A stretch of DNA of 45,023 nucleotides from Clostridia bacterium (GTDB lineage Bacteria > Bacillota > Clostridia > Oscillospirales > Acutalibacteraceae): positions 1 to 45,023 of the forward strand of contig JAFTLT010000002.1 of NCBI GenBank assembly GCA_017452785.1, written 5' to 3'. Shown piece after piece: positions 23,878 through 32,907 of the stretch; the first letter of the stretch is position 1, and each line of letters opens with the position of its first letter. The translations under genes were made by a program, and so were the position numbers. Under the pieces are notes generated by a model. It was given only the letters and a program-made list of their open reading frames with translations, was not told where the DNA came from and searched no databases.

Positions 23878-24007
23878 CATTTTTTTCGTTCGCAAGAAAA
23901 TTCGTATACTTGCTCATGTTAAACAAATATCATCTTGCTTTTTTGTTGATAATGCACATTTTAAGTGCTTGCTGACTAATGTAAGTGCAGCCTTATATAT
24001 GCTAAAA

Positions 24008-24031
24008 GCGAGGAAGCTTTACCCTCCTCGC
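24008..24031 (-). terminator. terminator of sigA
   Basis: GCGAGGA (24008-24014) pairs with TCCTCGC (24025-24031). On the minus strand TTTT follows the stem. Confidence 0.75.
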
Positions 24032-24045
24032 CCGAATATGATAGA

Positions 24046-25137
24046 TTATAAGTCCTTGAGATGCTTGCTTCTGCTGGGGTGACGAAGCTTTCTCAGAGCC
24101 TTTGCTTCAATCTGTCTGATACGCTCTCTTGTAACATTGAAAGCCTTACCAACCTCTTCAAGAGTCTGAGGAGTACCCTCACCGAGACCGAAACGAAGAC
24201 GAAGAACCTCTGCCTCTCTGGGAGTGAGAGTTTCGAGCACCTCATTGACCTTTGTTTTAAGGAAGGTCATTGCAGCAGCATCGGCAGGTGAGAGAGCATC
24301 TTCATCGGGGATGAAATCGCCAAGATGGCTGTCTTCCTCTTCACCGATGGGAGTTTCAAGTGAAACGGGCTCCTGTGAAATGCGAAGGATTTCACGCACC
24401 TTGTCAACACTCAGACCGAGCTCCTTGGCAATATCCTCAGGAGTAGGCTCTTTGCCGTCACGGTGCAGCAGCATATTGCTTGCCTTTTTAACCTTATTGA
24501 TAGTTTCAACCATATGCACAGGGATACGGATAGTTCTGCCCTGGTCTGCAATAGCTCTTGTGATTGACTGTCTTATCCACCATGTGGCATAGGTTGAAAA
24601 CTTGAAGCCCTTTGAGTGGTCAAACTTATCAACAGCCTTGATAAGACCTAAGTTACCCTCCTGAATAAGGTCAAGGAACATCATTCCTCTGCCCACATAT
24701 TTCTTCGCAATGCTTACAACAAGACGAAGGTTAGCCTTTGTAAGAATTTCCTTTGCTTCCTTGTCATTGTTTTCAATTCTTATGGCAAGTTCAATTTCCT
24801 CTTCAGGTGACAGCAGGGGTACTCTGCCGATATCCTTAAGATAAACCTTTACCGGGTCATCAATAACGCTTTTTGCATCGATATTAGCAACTGCCACACT
24901 GTCATAGTCCTTAGGCATATCAATATCAACAGTTATGTCATCAATTGCGTCACCGCTGAAATCGTCGATAATTTCAACGCCCTTGCTTTCAAGTTTGGAA
25001 TATATCTCATCCATTTTTTCCATATCAACGTCAGCCTCAACAATAACGGCATCAATTTCAGATGAATTGATCTTTCCGTTTGCAACGCCTCTGTCAATAA
25101 GAGCCTTTAAAAGTAGTTCCTTCTCGTGATTATCCAT
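24046..25137 (-). CDS. sigA: primary sigma factor SigA/RpoD
   Basis: 363 aa, the size typical of Firmicutes SigA. A short acidic region 1.1 is followed by region 1.2 ([18 protein letters not shown]), region 2 with the -10 recognition and melting segment [20 protein letters not shown], region 3, and region 4 ending in the helix-turn-helix [31 protein letters not shown]. The abundant TTGACA/TATAAT promoters in this window fit this factor. It lies 70 bp after dnaG, with its own promoter (25170-25198) as well as probable read-through. Confidence 0.98.
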   Translation of the reverse strand: MDNHEKELLLKALIDRGVANGKINSSEIDAVIVEADVDMEKMDEIYSKLESKGVEIIDDFSGDAIDDITVDIDMPKDYDSVAVANIDAKSVIDDPVKVYLKDIGRVPLLSPEEEIELAIRIENNDKEAKEILTKANLRLVVSIAKKYVGRGMMFLDLIQEGNLGLIKAVDKFDHSKGFKFSTYATWWIRQSITRAIADQGRTIRIPVHMVETINKVKKASNMLLHRDGKEPTPEDIAKELGLSVDKVREILRISQEPVSLETPIGEEEDSHLGDFIPDEDALSPADAAAMTFLKTKVNEVLETLTPREAEVLRLRFGLGEGTPQTLEEVGKAFNVTRERIRQIEAKALRKLRHPSRSKHLKDL

Positions 25138-25169
25138 AGTATTACTTCCTTGCCTTTCTGATTTGATTT

Positions 25170-25198
25170 ATTATAAGCTATTAACTTAATTTTAGCAA
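25170..25198 (-). promoter_or_regulatory. promoter of sigA
   Basis: TTGCTA (25193-25198), a 17-bp spacer and TATAAT (25170-25175) in the dnaG-sigA gap. Confidence 0.65.
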
Positions 25199-25207
25199 TA
25201 GTTTTTA

Positions 25208-26977
25208 TCAGTTATTTGTGCCTTTTTTATTGAAAAGGCTGAGAAAATCCTCATCACTGAGGTGCCCTGCAGCTGCCGCAGAGCCCTTTTGCTTGCTGCT
25301 TTTTATGACATCTATGCAGTCAGTGCAGGTCTTAAAGGTCGAAGACAGATTTTCGTTTTTCTTTGTTATTCTGACAAAGGTGCTCATCTGCTCAGGGGTA
25401 AGAGTCTGCGAAAAGAAGGTAAACTCAAGGCTCTCCCCTTCTTTTATGCGTTCACTCATTGCAGTGAAAATCGCCCGATTGTCGCTGACAGAAAAGTCCT
25501 CTGCACTTATTGCGCCGTCAAGTCGCCCCATGAAATCCGGATTATGATAAATACACGCTATAAATAATTCTTCCGCCTTTATTACTTTAATATTCGTGGA
25601 ATTTTGCAGAGCAGCCTTAGCGTTTTCACTCATAGAGGTCTGCTGTATATTTTTAAAGCGGTTTTTGTTTTCAATTCTTTGAGACCGTCTGCCAAACTGT
25701 TCAATTCTTGTGACGATTGACTTTTTGTCAACACTCAGCTCCTCTGCAAGGCGTGAAGAATAAATATCCTGAGCTATTTTATTTTTTGTCTTAGCAAGAA
25801 TTTCTGCTGCAGCATCAAGATATTTCATCTTGCCGTCACTGCTCATAAGGTCAAGATCTTTTCTTGCTCTGAGCAGCTCAAACTCAATGTCATTTGCAGC
25901 ACCGTCAATAAGGCTTCTCACTCTTTCAGGGCCGTATTTACGAAGTATCTCATCAGGGTCCTTGCCGCCGCTTAGGTGAACAACTCTCACCTTCATGCCG
26001 ATTGAGTTGAGCACACCCAGAGCTCTTGAGGTCGCCTTCTGACCTGCCTCGTCATTGTCATAGCACAGCAATATCTCATCTGCGTAGCGTGAGAGCAGGT
26101 GTGCCATCTCACCTGTAAATGCGGTACCCAGACAAGCAATAACATTTGTAAAGCCTGCCTGATGAAGGGTTATTGCATCCATATACCCCTCAACTAAAAT
26201 GAGACTCTTTTCGCCTGAGTTTTTGGCAAAGTTGAGGCCGAAAACACCGAGGCTCTTTTTATAAACGAGAGTGTCTGATGAGTTGATATATTTAGGCTTT
26301 GAGTCATCAAGTACTCTGCCGCCGAAAGCCACTACGTTACCCCGTACATCAATAATGGGCACCATGACTCTGTTTCTGAAAGCATCATAAAAGCGTACTC
26401 TGCCGTCTTTTTCACTTTTGTTGGCAAGGTTTGCTTCATAGAGCTCTTCCCATGAATAGCCCTTTTCTCTCATGTGCCTTAAGAGGGCATCCCACTTGTT
26501 TGGCGCAAAGCCAAGACCAAAGCGTGTAATGGTGCTTTTTTTCATACCTCTTGCCTTGAAATATTCAAGGCCCTCTTTGCCGTCTTCACTGAAAAGACAG
26601 CTGTTGAAAAAGCGTGCAGCCTCTTTGTTTATTTCATAGGTTCTTTTTCTTTTTTCTGCCATTGAATTGTCATAGCCTTCACTTGGCATAACCATTCCGG
26701 CTTTATCGGCAAGAAATCTCACTGCTTCACTGAAATCAAGATTTTCAGCCCGTCTTATAAAGCTGATAACCTCACCGCCTGCGCCGCAGCCAAAGCAGTA
26801 AAAGCTCTGGGAATCGGGATAAACAGTAAATGACGGTGTTTTTTCATTATGGAAAGGACAAAGACCCACAAGATTTTTTCCACGCCTTTTAAGAGGCACA
26901 TACATAGATATAGTCTGCTCAATATCACATCTCATTCTCAGCTCCATAAGGAACTCATCAGGAAATCTGCCTGCCAT
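25208..26977 (-). CDS. dnaG: DNA primase
   Basis: 589 aa. The N-terminal CHC2 zinc-binding domain (CPFHNEKTPSF ... CFGCGAGG) is followed by the catalytic TOPRIM core (ILVEGYMDAITL, CYDNDEAGQKA) and a C-terminal helicase-binding region. It makes RNA primers at the replication fork. The start was set at the ATG at 26975-26977 (MAGRFPDEFL), preceded by AAGGACGGTGATATT; ten upstream codons are open but lie over the repeat-derived leader. It forms the dnaG-sigA part of the classical macromolecular-synthesis operon; rpsU is not present. Confidence 0.97.
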   Translation of the reverse strand: MAGRFPDEFLMELRMRCDIEQTISMYVPLKRRGKNLVGLCPFHNEKTPSFTVYPDSQSFYCFGCGAGGEVISFIRRAENLDFSEAVRFLADKAGMVMPSEGYDNSMAEKRKRTYEINKEAARFFNSCLFSEDGKEGLEYFKARGMKKSTITRFGLGFAPNKWDALLRHMREKGYSWEELYEANLANKSEKDGRVRFYDAFRNRVMVPIIDVRGNVVAFGGRVLDDSKPKYINSSDTLVYKKSLGVFGLNFAKNSGEKSLILVEGYMDAITLHQAGFTNVIACLGTAFTGEMAHLLSRYADEILLCYDNDEAGQKATSRALGVLNSIGMKVRVVHLSGGKDPDEILRKYGPERVRSLIDGAANDIEFELLRARKDLDLMSSDGKMKYLDAAAEILAKTKNKIAQDIYSSRLAEELSVDKKSIVTRIEQFGRRSQRIENKNRFKNIQQTSMSENAKAALQNSTNIKVIKAEELFIACIYHNPDFMGRLDGAISAEDFSVSDNRAIFTAMSERIKEGESLEFTFFSQTLTPEQMSTFVRITKKNENLSSTFKTCTDCIDVIKSSKQKGSAAAAGHLSDEDFLSLFNKKGTNN

Positions 26978-27000
26978 AATATCACCGTCCTTCTTTTTAA

Positions 27001-27279
27001 AATGCAAAATGCAGAGTGCAGAATGCAGAATTGTAGGGAGCTTCGCTCCGATTATATCCGCTTAAAACTTCAATAGATTTTCTACTCACATCCCGCCAAA
27101 ACGGTGAGACGATGTTTTCACTGTTATAATCGAATATGCTTTCCGTTTTTGAGCATCATCTCTGCAGGTAAGACCTTCGTAGGGACCGGCGTCCTCGACG
27201 GTCCGTGAGAGATTAAACCGCATAAATGCAAAGTGCACAATTGCTCATTGCTAATTATTAAAACGCTCTGCGTTTTAAT
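27001..27279. repeat. mosaic of dispersed repeats between dgt and dnaG
   Basis: The 297-bp gap between the dgt stop and dnaG holds no gene. It contains the CTGC-type repeat (27009-27031), a GTAGGGAGCTTCGCTCC hairpin (27033-27049), an element CGTAGGGACCGGCGTCCTCGACGGTCCG at 27178-27206 (ACCG..CGGT symmetry), and an AT-rich stretch AATGCAAAGTGCACAATTGC at about 27226-27245. It ends with a palindrome at 27257-27279. It looks like successive insertions of short non-coding elements. Confidence 0.65.
27257..27279 (-). terminator. hairpin overlapping the dgt stop codon
   Basis: ATTAAAACGC-TCT-GCGTTTTAAT, a perfect 10-bp stem that includes the TAA stop of dgt (27275-27277). There is no long T run beyond the stem, so termination would be weak. 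Confidence 0.55.
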
Positions 27280-28273
27280 TCTCCCAGCCGTTAGGGATAA
27301 AATAATCACTGAAAACCTTAAGAGCATAGCCGTCTGTCATGCCTGCTATGTAGTCCACTGCCGCACGCTCTGCTCCGTCTTTCCATGCAATTGCAATATA
27401 TTCATTGGGGAGCTCGTCCGGATGGGTACTGAAAAATTCATATAATTTCTGTATCAGAGCAATTGCTTTGCTCTCTTCGCCCTTACACACGGGATTGGTA
27501 TAAACTCTTTCAAACATAAAATCGTGAAGTATATCAAAGGCGCTCTGCACATCGCTGTCAAGACAGACAGTGTCGGTAGTGTTATTGATAGCCGACATAA
27601 CGAGAGTGTTAATTCTCTGGCTTTTAGTCTGACCGAGATAACGCCTTGCCTCAATTGGGATATTGCCCTCACTTATTACTCCGCCTCTTATGGCATCGTC
27701 AATATCATGGTTGATATAAGCAATTTTATCGGCAAGCTTAACTATTCTGCCCTCAAGGGTGCAGGCTTCCTCGCCTCTGGTGTGGCAGACAATGCCGTTT
27801 CTCACTTCATAGGTCAGGTTAAGACCCTTGCCCTTATCCTCAAGCAGGTCAACTACTCTCAGACTCTGCTGATAATGCTTGAAGCCCTCAGGGAAAACCT
27901 CGTTGAGAGCACGCTCACCTGCATGTCCAAAGGGTGTATGACCGAGATCGTGGCCCAGAGCAATTGCCTCCGTCAGATTTTCATTAAGACCAAGACCCAT
28001 TGCAATAGTTCTTGCTATCTGTGACACCTCTAAGGTGTGGGTGAGTCTTGTTCTGTAATGGTCACTGTCAGGTGAAAGGAAAACCTGAGTTTTATGCTTG
28101 AGGCGTCTGAAGGCACTGCTGTGAATTATTCTGTCTCTGTCTCTCTGAAAGGCTGTTCTTACAGGGCATTCCGCCTCAGGAGTAAGTCTGCCTCTTGTGT
28201 TGCAGCAAAGAAAGCCGTATTCACTTATGATTTTTCTTTCATTCTCTAATGTACGCAGTCTTATTTCGGACAT
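27275..28273 (-). CDS. dgt: dGTP triphosphohydrolase (dGTPase, HD superfamily)
   Basis: 332 aa. The HD-domain metal ligands are visible in RLTHTLEVSQIA, LGHDLGHTPFGHAGE and the later Asp of KLADKIAYINHDIDDA. It hydrolyses dGTP (possibly other dNTPs) to the nucleoside and triphosphate, controlling nucleotide pools. The ATG at 28273 was chosen because GGGGGTGAACCT precedes it; eight more upstream codons are possible. It lies upstream of dnaG-sigA as in several Clostridia, but is separated from dnaG by a repeat-filled gap. Confidence 0.92.
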   Translation of the reverse strand: MSEIRLRTLENERKIISEYGFLCCNTRGRLTPEAECPVRTAFQRDRDRIIHSSAFRRLKHKTQVFLSPDSDHYRTRLTHTLEVSQIARTIAMGLGLNENLTEAIALGHDLGHTPFGHAGERALNEVFPEGFKHYQQSLRVVDLLEDKGKGLNLTYEVRNGIVCHTRGEEACTLEGRIVKLADKIAYINHDIDDAIRGGVISEGNIPIEARRYLGQTKSQRINTLVMSAINNTTDTVCLDSDVQSAFDILHDFMFERVYTNPVCKGEESKAIALIQKLYEFFSTHPDELPNEYIAIAWKDGAERAAVDYIAGMTDGYALKVFSDYFIPNGWEN

Positions 28274-28360
28274 AGGTTCACCCCCGGTTTTATTCACTTC
28301 TATATATTTATACGCAAAAAATTGCTTTTTCCCCCTAAAAAAATTAAAAAAGGAAAAAAA

Positions 28361-28987
28361 TTATATTTCGCAATATTTTTCGTCAATAACTTCACTGTGA
28401 AACTTGCCGCAGGAAACATCTATAAGTCTGCTTTCAAAATGCGGCACCTTTTCTTCGGGTATCCTGAATGTAACCTCAACATTATCTGTGAACTGTGTAT
28501 CCTCCACTATTCCGCCTTCCTCACAGATGAGGGGCACAAGTCTGCCGTAAAAATTATAGTCAGACTTTACTCTGACAATTTTGCAAAGGGACATTGTTAT
28601 AATGCCGCCTGCTGTCAGGGCAATTTTAGCTCCGTGAGAATAGGCTCTCACAAGTCCGCCGGCACCAAGCATTATGCCGCCGAAATATCTTGTTACAACA
28701 ACACAGCAGTCTGTTACATCCTCTTTTAAAAGCACATCAAGAGAGGGAATGCCTGCCGTACCCTGAGGCTCACCGTCATCACTGAAGCGTCTGACACCGC
28801 CCTCACGCAGCACATAAGCATAAACATTATGGGTGGCATCCCAATGCTTTGTCTTTATTTCAGATATAAAAGCAAGAGCTTCCTCCTGAGTTTTAACAGG
28901 CTTTACATATCCTATAAACCGTGACTTCTTTTCAATAAATTCGTCACTGCTTTCATTTTTAATTGTTCTGTAGCTTGGCAATGTCAC
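28361..28987 (-). CDS. yigZ: YigZ/IMPACT-family protein
   Basis: 208 aa. The N-terminal UPF0029/Impact domain shows KSRFIGYVKPV, HNVYAYVLR, RFSDDGEPQGTAGIP and VVTRYFGGIMLGAGGLVRAY. The C-terminal DUF1949-like ferredoxin-fold domain spans about 135-205. The bacterial role is not settled; a translation- or nucleic-acid-related function is assumed from the eukaryotic IMPACT/Yih1 proteins. GAGGAGGTGTGAC precedes the ATG. Confidence 0.93.
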   Translation of the reverse strand: MTLPSYRTIKNESSDEFIEKKSRFIGYVKPVKTQEEALAFISEIKTKHWDATHNVYAYVLREGGVRRFSDDGEPQGTAGIPSLDVLLKEDVTDCCVVVTRYFGGIMLGAGGLVRAYSHGAKIALTAGGIITMSLCKIVRVKSDYNFYGRLVPLICEEGGIVEDTQFTDNVEVTFRIPEEKVPHFESRLIDVSCGKFHSEVIDEKYCEI

Positions 28988-29006
28988 ACCTCCTCAAATG
29001 AAAATA

Positions 29007-29036
29007 AGACGGCACGCTTGTTGTACCGTCTACTTT
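29007..29036. terminator. terminator between rpmE and yigZ
   Basis: AGACGGCAC (29007-29015) pairs with GTACCGTCT (29023-29031), one mismatch, followed by TTATTTT on the minus strand. It ends the rpmE transcript just before the yigZ ribosome binding site. Confidence 0.7.
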
Positions 29037-29046
29037 TTTGGGAAAC

Positions 29047-29256
29047 TTATTTGTTCTTAGCAAGATTGAAACGCTTGTTGAATCTGTCAACACGTCCGCC
29101 TGTATCAACGAGCTTCTGCTTACCTGTAAAGAAGGGATGGCAGTTTGAGCAAATATCTACACGCATATCTTTCTTTGTTGAGCCTGTTTCGATAACAGCG
29201 CCGCAAGCACATCTTACCTGTGTCTGTTCATACTTAGGATGAATATCCTTCTGCAT
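29047..29256 (-). CDS. rpmE: 50S ribosomal protein L31 (zinc-binding type)
   Basis: 69 aa starting [19 protein letters not shown]. Cys16, Cys18, Cys36 and Cys39 form the zinc site, so this is the C+ form and not the zinc-independent paralogue. The start was placed at ATG 29256 because GAGGTGAAATCA precedes it and the length is then standard; an upstream 18-codon extension overlaps the leader. Confidence 0.97.
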   Translation of the reverse strand: MQKDIHPKYEQTQVRCACGAVIETGSTKKDMRVDICSNCHPFFTGKQKLVDTGGRVDRFNKRFNLAKNK

Positions 29257-29300
29257 TGATTTCACCTCATTTCGGTTCTTTACATTATTTAACGGATAGT

Positions 29301-29329
29301 ATTGTATCACACACTAAATCAAAAATCAA
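29301..29329 (-). promoter_or_regulatory. promoter of rpmE
   Basis: TTGATT (29324-29329), a 17-bp spacer and TACAAT (29301-29306). Confidence 0.7.
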
Positions 29330-29367
29330 CATTTTTTTGAAATTTCTTCAATTTATTTTTTCAGTGA

Positions 29368-32300
29368 TTATTTTACGGCTATTTCTCTGCCTAAATTAAA
29401 GGAATAAAGCAGGGTTTCTTTAACCTCATAGCCGGTGCACATTGACAGAGCCTTTTTATATAAAAGCACCTGAGAGGCATATTTATCTATAAACTCCTGC
29501 TCAGTTTTAAGCGAGTCGGTCTTATAATCCACAACAACCAGCTTGCCGTCTTCGAGGAAGGCACAGTCTGCAATGCCCTGAATCATCATCATTTCATCGG
29601 TATATTCGCTGAGCTCACTGTATATCTCACTTATAGACACCTCAATGGTAAACTTCTTTTCACGCATAACCTTGTCACTCGCAAGAATTCTTGACAGAAG
29701 GTCGCTTTTAAAGAAGGTCTCTGCTGCTCTGACATTTATGGCTTTAGCCTGAGCCTCGGTGAGTATACCCTTATCATAAAGTCGGTTTATTTCACCCTCA
29801 ACACTTTCCTTTGCCTTTTCATAATCGGCAAACTGTATAAATGTATGAGTTGCAATACCTCTTGCTGCACCCGTCAGACCGCCTTCACTGAGGAAATCAG
29901 GTGCAGATGAAGCAAAATAGTCTCTGTCAATGAAATCCTTATCAGCCTCAGAGGCAGCACGCTTTGTCATAACACCGCTGAGTGCCTCATATTTATATCT
30001 GAATTCCGAACGTTCTTTGATAAGACTCAGCAGCTCGCTGTTTACCTTTCCCTTTGTTTTTTCCTGAGTTTCATCATAATCTCCGCCTGCGAACTCTGTC
30101 ATCACAACTTTCAGAGGAACACTGCAGTCAATGACTATATCGTCACTTATTCCTGCCGCCTGACGAAGCTTTTTGCCGTCAGGGTGACGAAGAAAAGCAG
30201 ACAGCAGCCATTCGCCGTAGCCGTTTGCAGCAGACACTGCATAGGCAGAAAATCTGTCACTGACAGCGGGTATCTTTGATGCGTACTTTCTGAGTATATT
30301 GTCTATGTTATCCTTGGCATAAACCATAATGAGCTTTTCTTTTGCTCTGGTCATTGCAACATAAAGCACTCTCATTTCTTCGCTGATATTATCTTTGCGA
30401 AGTGACAGCTTTATTGCCTTGTGGCAAAGTGTGGGGTACTGCTCAAAGGTGTCAACATCACGCCTGACTATGCCGAGGCCGTACTTCTGGCTGATAATAA
30501 GGTTATCTATTTCGTCCCTACGGTTAAATTCTGTGGCACAGGATGCAATAAAGCAGACAGGGAACTCCAGACCCTTTGACTTATGAATTGTCATAACCTT
30601 AACGGAGTTGCTGTCACTGACAGCGCCGACCGAGCCTGAAATATCTCTCTGTTTTGAGCTGAGTCTGTCAATAAAGCCGATAAAACCTGAAACTCCGCTG
30701 TAGCCAAGGTTCTCATAAGTAACTGCATAATCGCAAAGAAGCATCAGGTTTGCCTTTTTGGTGCCTGACGGGTCAACTGCATCAAATATAGCAGGTAGCG
30801 CAGTGGAGTTATATATTTCGCTTAGCAGCTCATTGGCAGGAAGGCAGACACCTATGTTGCGCCACTGACTTATTGTGTCAAGGAAGTGAGCTGTTTTGCT
30901 GTCACCTTCATTTTTCAGTATGCAGGTATAAAGGCTGTCATGCTTACCAAGAAGCCTTATTTTTGCCACATCGTCAGGTGTAAAGCCGAAAACAGGTGAC
31001 ATCATTACACTCAGCAGCGGTATATCCTGCTTCGGGTTATCGATAACTCTGAGAATGTTTATAACAAGGCTGATTTCGCTCGACTGCAGAAACTTACCCG
31101 GTACCTCAGTGAAGCAGGGTATGCCCTCACTTCTGAAAACATCGGCATATTCAAGACCCTTGCCGCCGCCTGTTGCACGAAGAAGCACTGCGAAATCCTT
31201 ATACTGCACAGTTCTTTCCATGTCACCGTCTTTAACAGTGTAGCCCTCAGCCATCATCTTTTTGATATGCTTTGCAATATGTCTTGCCTGAGCTTCGTTG
31301 CTCACATTGCCGAAGAAAGTGTCGGCATCTTTTGTTTCTATGAGGTGAAGCTCTGCGTCTGCCTGAGCTTTTTCGCTGTAGGCGGCACTTGCCACTAACT
31401 TTTCTTCGTCAGTGTAATCAATGTCACCGCACTGAGCGCTCATTATCTGCGAAAAAACAAAGTTGATTATATCCGTTACTCCCCTGCGGCTTCTGAAATT
31501 ATTGCCCAATATGATTTTGGCAGGGTAGCTGTTTTTTTCTCTATCATAGGCTTCATAGTTGTTTTTAAGTGAAATGAAAATATCGGGATTTGCCTGCCTG
31601 AAACGGTAGATGCTCTGCTTGACATCACCGACACGGAAAAGGTTATTATCCGATATAGCCGAAAAAAGCATATCCTGAGCCGCATTGGTGTCCTGATATT
31701 CGTCAATGAGAATTTCGCAGAAGTTCCCCCTGAGGCTTTCTGCCAAGGGTGTGCTTTTCCACGAGTCACCGTCCTCAACGGCAAGAAGTGAAATAGCCAT
31801 ATGAGTAATATCGCTGAAATCGGCTGTTTTCTTTTCCTTTTTAATCAGGTCGAAGTTTTTACGGTAGAGCTTGACAGCACCCACAAGAGCCCTGACCATA
31901 GGCAGGAAAAACTCCATATCGCTCTTATATTCTTCTTCACTGCAGCACATGATTTCCGCAAGCTTTTTCAGCTCTCTTTTAACGGTGTCACGGTTTTCCT
32001 TAAGAGCCTTGACAGCAAAATCCTCACTCATTTCTTTGGGTACTCTGCCGAGTCTTTCACCCTTGAAGGCATATACCGCTCTTCTTATTTCATCCCAGCT
32101 GCACTGCCTTTTTATGGCATCAATTATATATTCTATCTGAGCTCTGTCTGAAGAAAGAGCACTCAGGTATGCTTTTTGCAGTGCCTCACAGTCAGCCACC
32201 GTCAGCAGCATATTGTTTATAAGGTCTTTTAAATAATCGAGAACCCGTTCTGCATGGCTGAGAATAATTTTTCCGTAAACGCTGTTTTTTACTTCACTGT

Positions 32301-32907
32301 CTGACACAAAGCTCTCACTGAGACAGTCAAGCCACTTTTCAGGGAAAGGAAAGGACATGGATGCCGTATAGAGCTTTTCAATCATATCGCAAAGGTTGCT
32401 GTCGTCTCTGCCGCTGAAAAGCAGCTCTGTCAGTTTTTTGAAATCACCCTCTGAGTCACCGCCGTAAAGCTGCTCCATAGTTATATCCATTGCCTCTTTT
32501 GCAAGCAGGGCAATTTCGCCCTCATCACCTATTTTAAAGTCAGGTGAAACAGACAGATGCTGAAAGTTTTCTTTAACAAGGTCAAGACAGAAGCTGTCTA
32601 TGGTGCAGATTTTTGCCGATGGCAGAAGCATCTGCTGATTAATAAGATTTTTATTTGTCGGGTCCTTTCTTATAAGCGAAGTCAGTGCCCCGCTTATTCG
32701 CTCACGCATTTCACTTGCAGCAGCTCTTGTAAAGGTAACAATAAGTAATCTGTCAGCACCAACAGGGTTTTCGCTGTCTGTCAGGCGACCTATAACACGC
32801 TGAGTAAGAACTGCTGTTTTGCCTGAGCCTGCTGCCGCCGAAACAAGCACACTGCCGTCAAGGGCATTTATTGCATCATTCTGCTGTGGTGTCCACTTTC
32901 TCGACAC
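29368..32907 (-). CDS. addA: AddAB helicase-nuclease, subunit AddA (GTG start)
   Basis: 1179 aa. UvrD/Rep-type helicase with Walker A AAAGSGKT (24-31), the DEYQDTN box and late helicase motifs VMTIHKSKGLEFPVCF and VAMTRAKEKL. The C-terminal RecB-family nuclease has the catalytic DYKTD at about 1127-1131. With AddB it resects double-strand breaks and loads RecA after Chi. The GTG at 32907 is taken as start because GGGAGG sits 8 bp upstream; the first in-frame GTG (32916) lies inside that ribosome binding site. Overlaps addB by 32 bp. Confidence 0.97.
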   Translation of the reverse strand: MSRKWTPQQNDAINALDGSVLVSAAAGSGKTAVLTQRVIGRLTDSENPVGADRLLIVTFTRAAASEMRERISGALTSLIRKDPTNKNLINQQMLLPSAKICTIDSFCLDLVKENFQHLSVSPDFKIGDEGEIALLAKEAMDITMEQLYGGDSEGDFKKLTELLFSGRDDSNLCDMIEKLYTASMSFPFPEKWLDCLSESFVSDSEVKNSVYGKIILSHAERVLDYLKDLINNMLLTVADCEALQKAYLSALSSDRAQIEYIIDAIKRQCSWDEIRRAVYAFKGERLGRVPKEMSEDFAVKALKENRDTVKRELKKLAEIMCCSEEEYKSDMEFFLPMVRALVGAVKLYRKNFDLIKKEKKTADFSDITHMAISLLAVEDGDSWKSTPLAESLRGNFCEILIDEYQDTNAAQDMLFSAISDNNLFRVGDVKQSIYRFRQANPDIFISLKNNYEAYDREKNSYPAKIILGNNFRSRRGVTDIINFVFSQIMSAQCGDIDYTDEEKLVASAAYSEKAQADAELHLIETKDADTFFGNVSNEAQARHIAKHIKKMMAEGYTVKDGDMERTVQYKDFAVLLRATGGGKGLEYADVFRSEGIPCFTEVPGKFLQSSEISLVINILRVIDNPKQDIPLLSVMMSPVFGFTPDDVAKIRLLGKHDSLYTCILKNEGDSKTAHFLDTISQWRNIGVCLPANELLSEIYNSTALPAIFDAVDPSGTKKANLMLLCDYAVTYENLGYSGVSGFIGFIDRLSSKQRDISGSVGAVSDSNSVKVMTIHKSKGLEFPVCFIASCATEFNRRDEIDNLIISQKYGLGIVRRDVDTFEQYPTLCHKAIKLSLRKDNISEEMRVLYVAMTRAKEKLIMVYAKDNIDNILRKYASKIPAVSDRFSAYAVSAANGYGEWLLSAFLRHPDGKKLRQAAGISDDIVIDCSVPLKVVMTEFAGGDYDETQEKTKGKVNSELLSLIKERSEFRYKYEALSGVMTKRAASEADKDFIDRDYFASSAPDFLSEGGLTGAARGIATHTFIQFADYEKAKESVEGEINRLYDKGILTEAQAKAINVRAAETFFKSDLLSRILASDKVMREKKFTIEVSISEIYSELSEYTDEMMMIQGIADCAFLEDGKLVVVDYKTDSLKTEQEFIDKYASQVLLYKKALSMCTGYEVKETLLYSFNLGREIAVK

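Noticed and set aside
27524-28024. 166-aa plus-strand frame opposite dgt
   Set aside because: Shadow of the conserved HD-domain gene; composition follows the codon structure of dgt.
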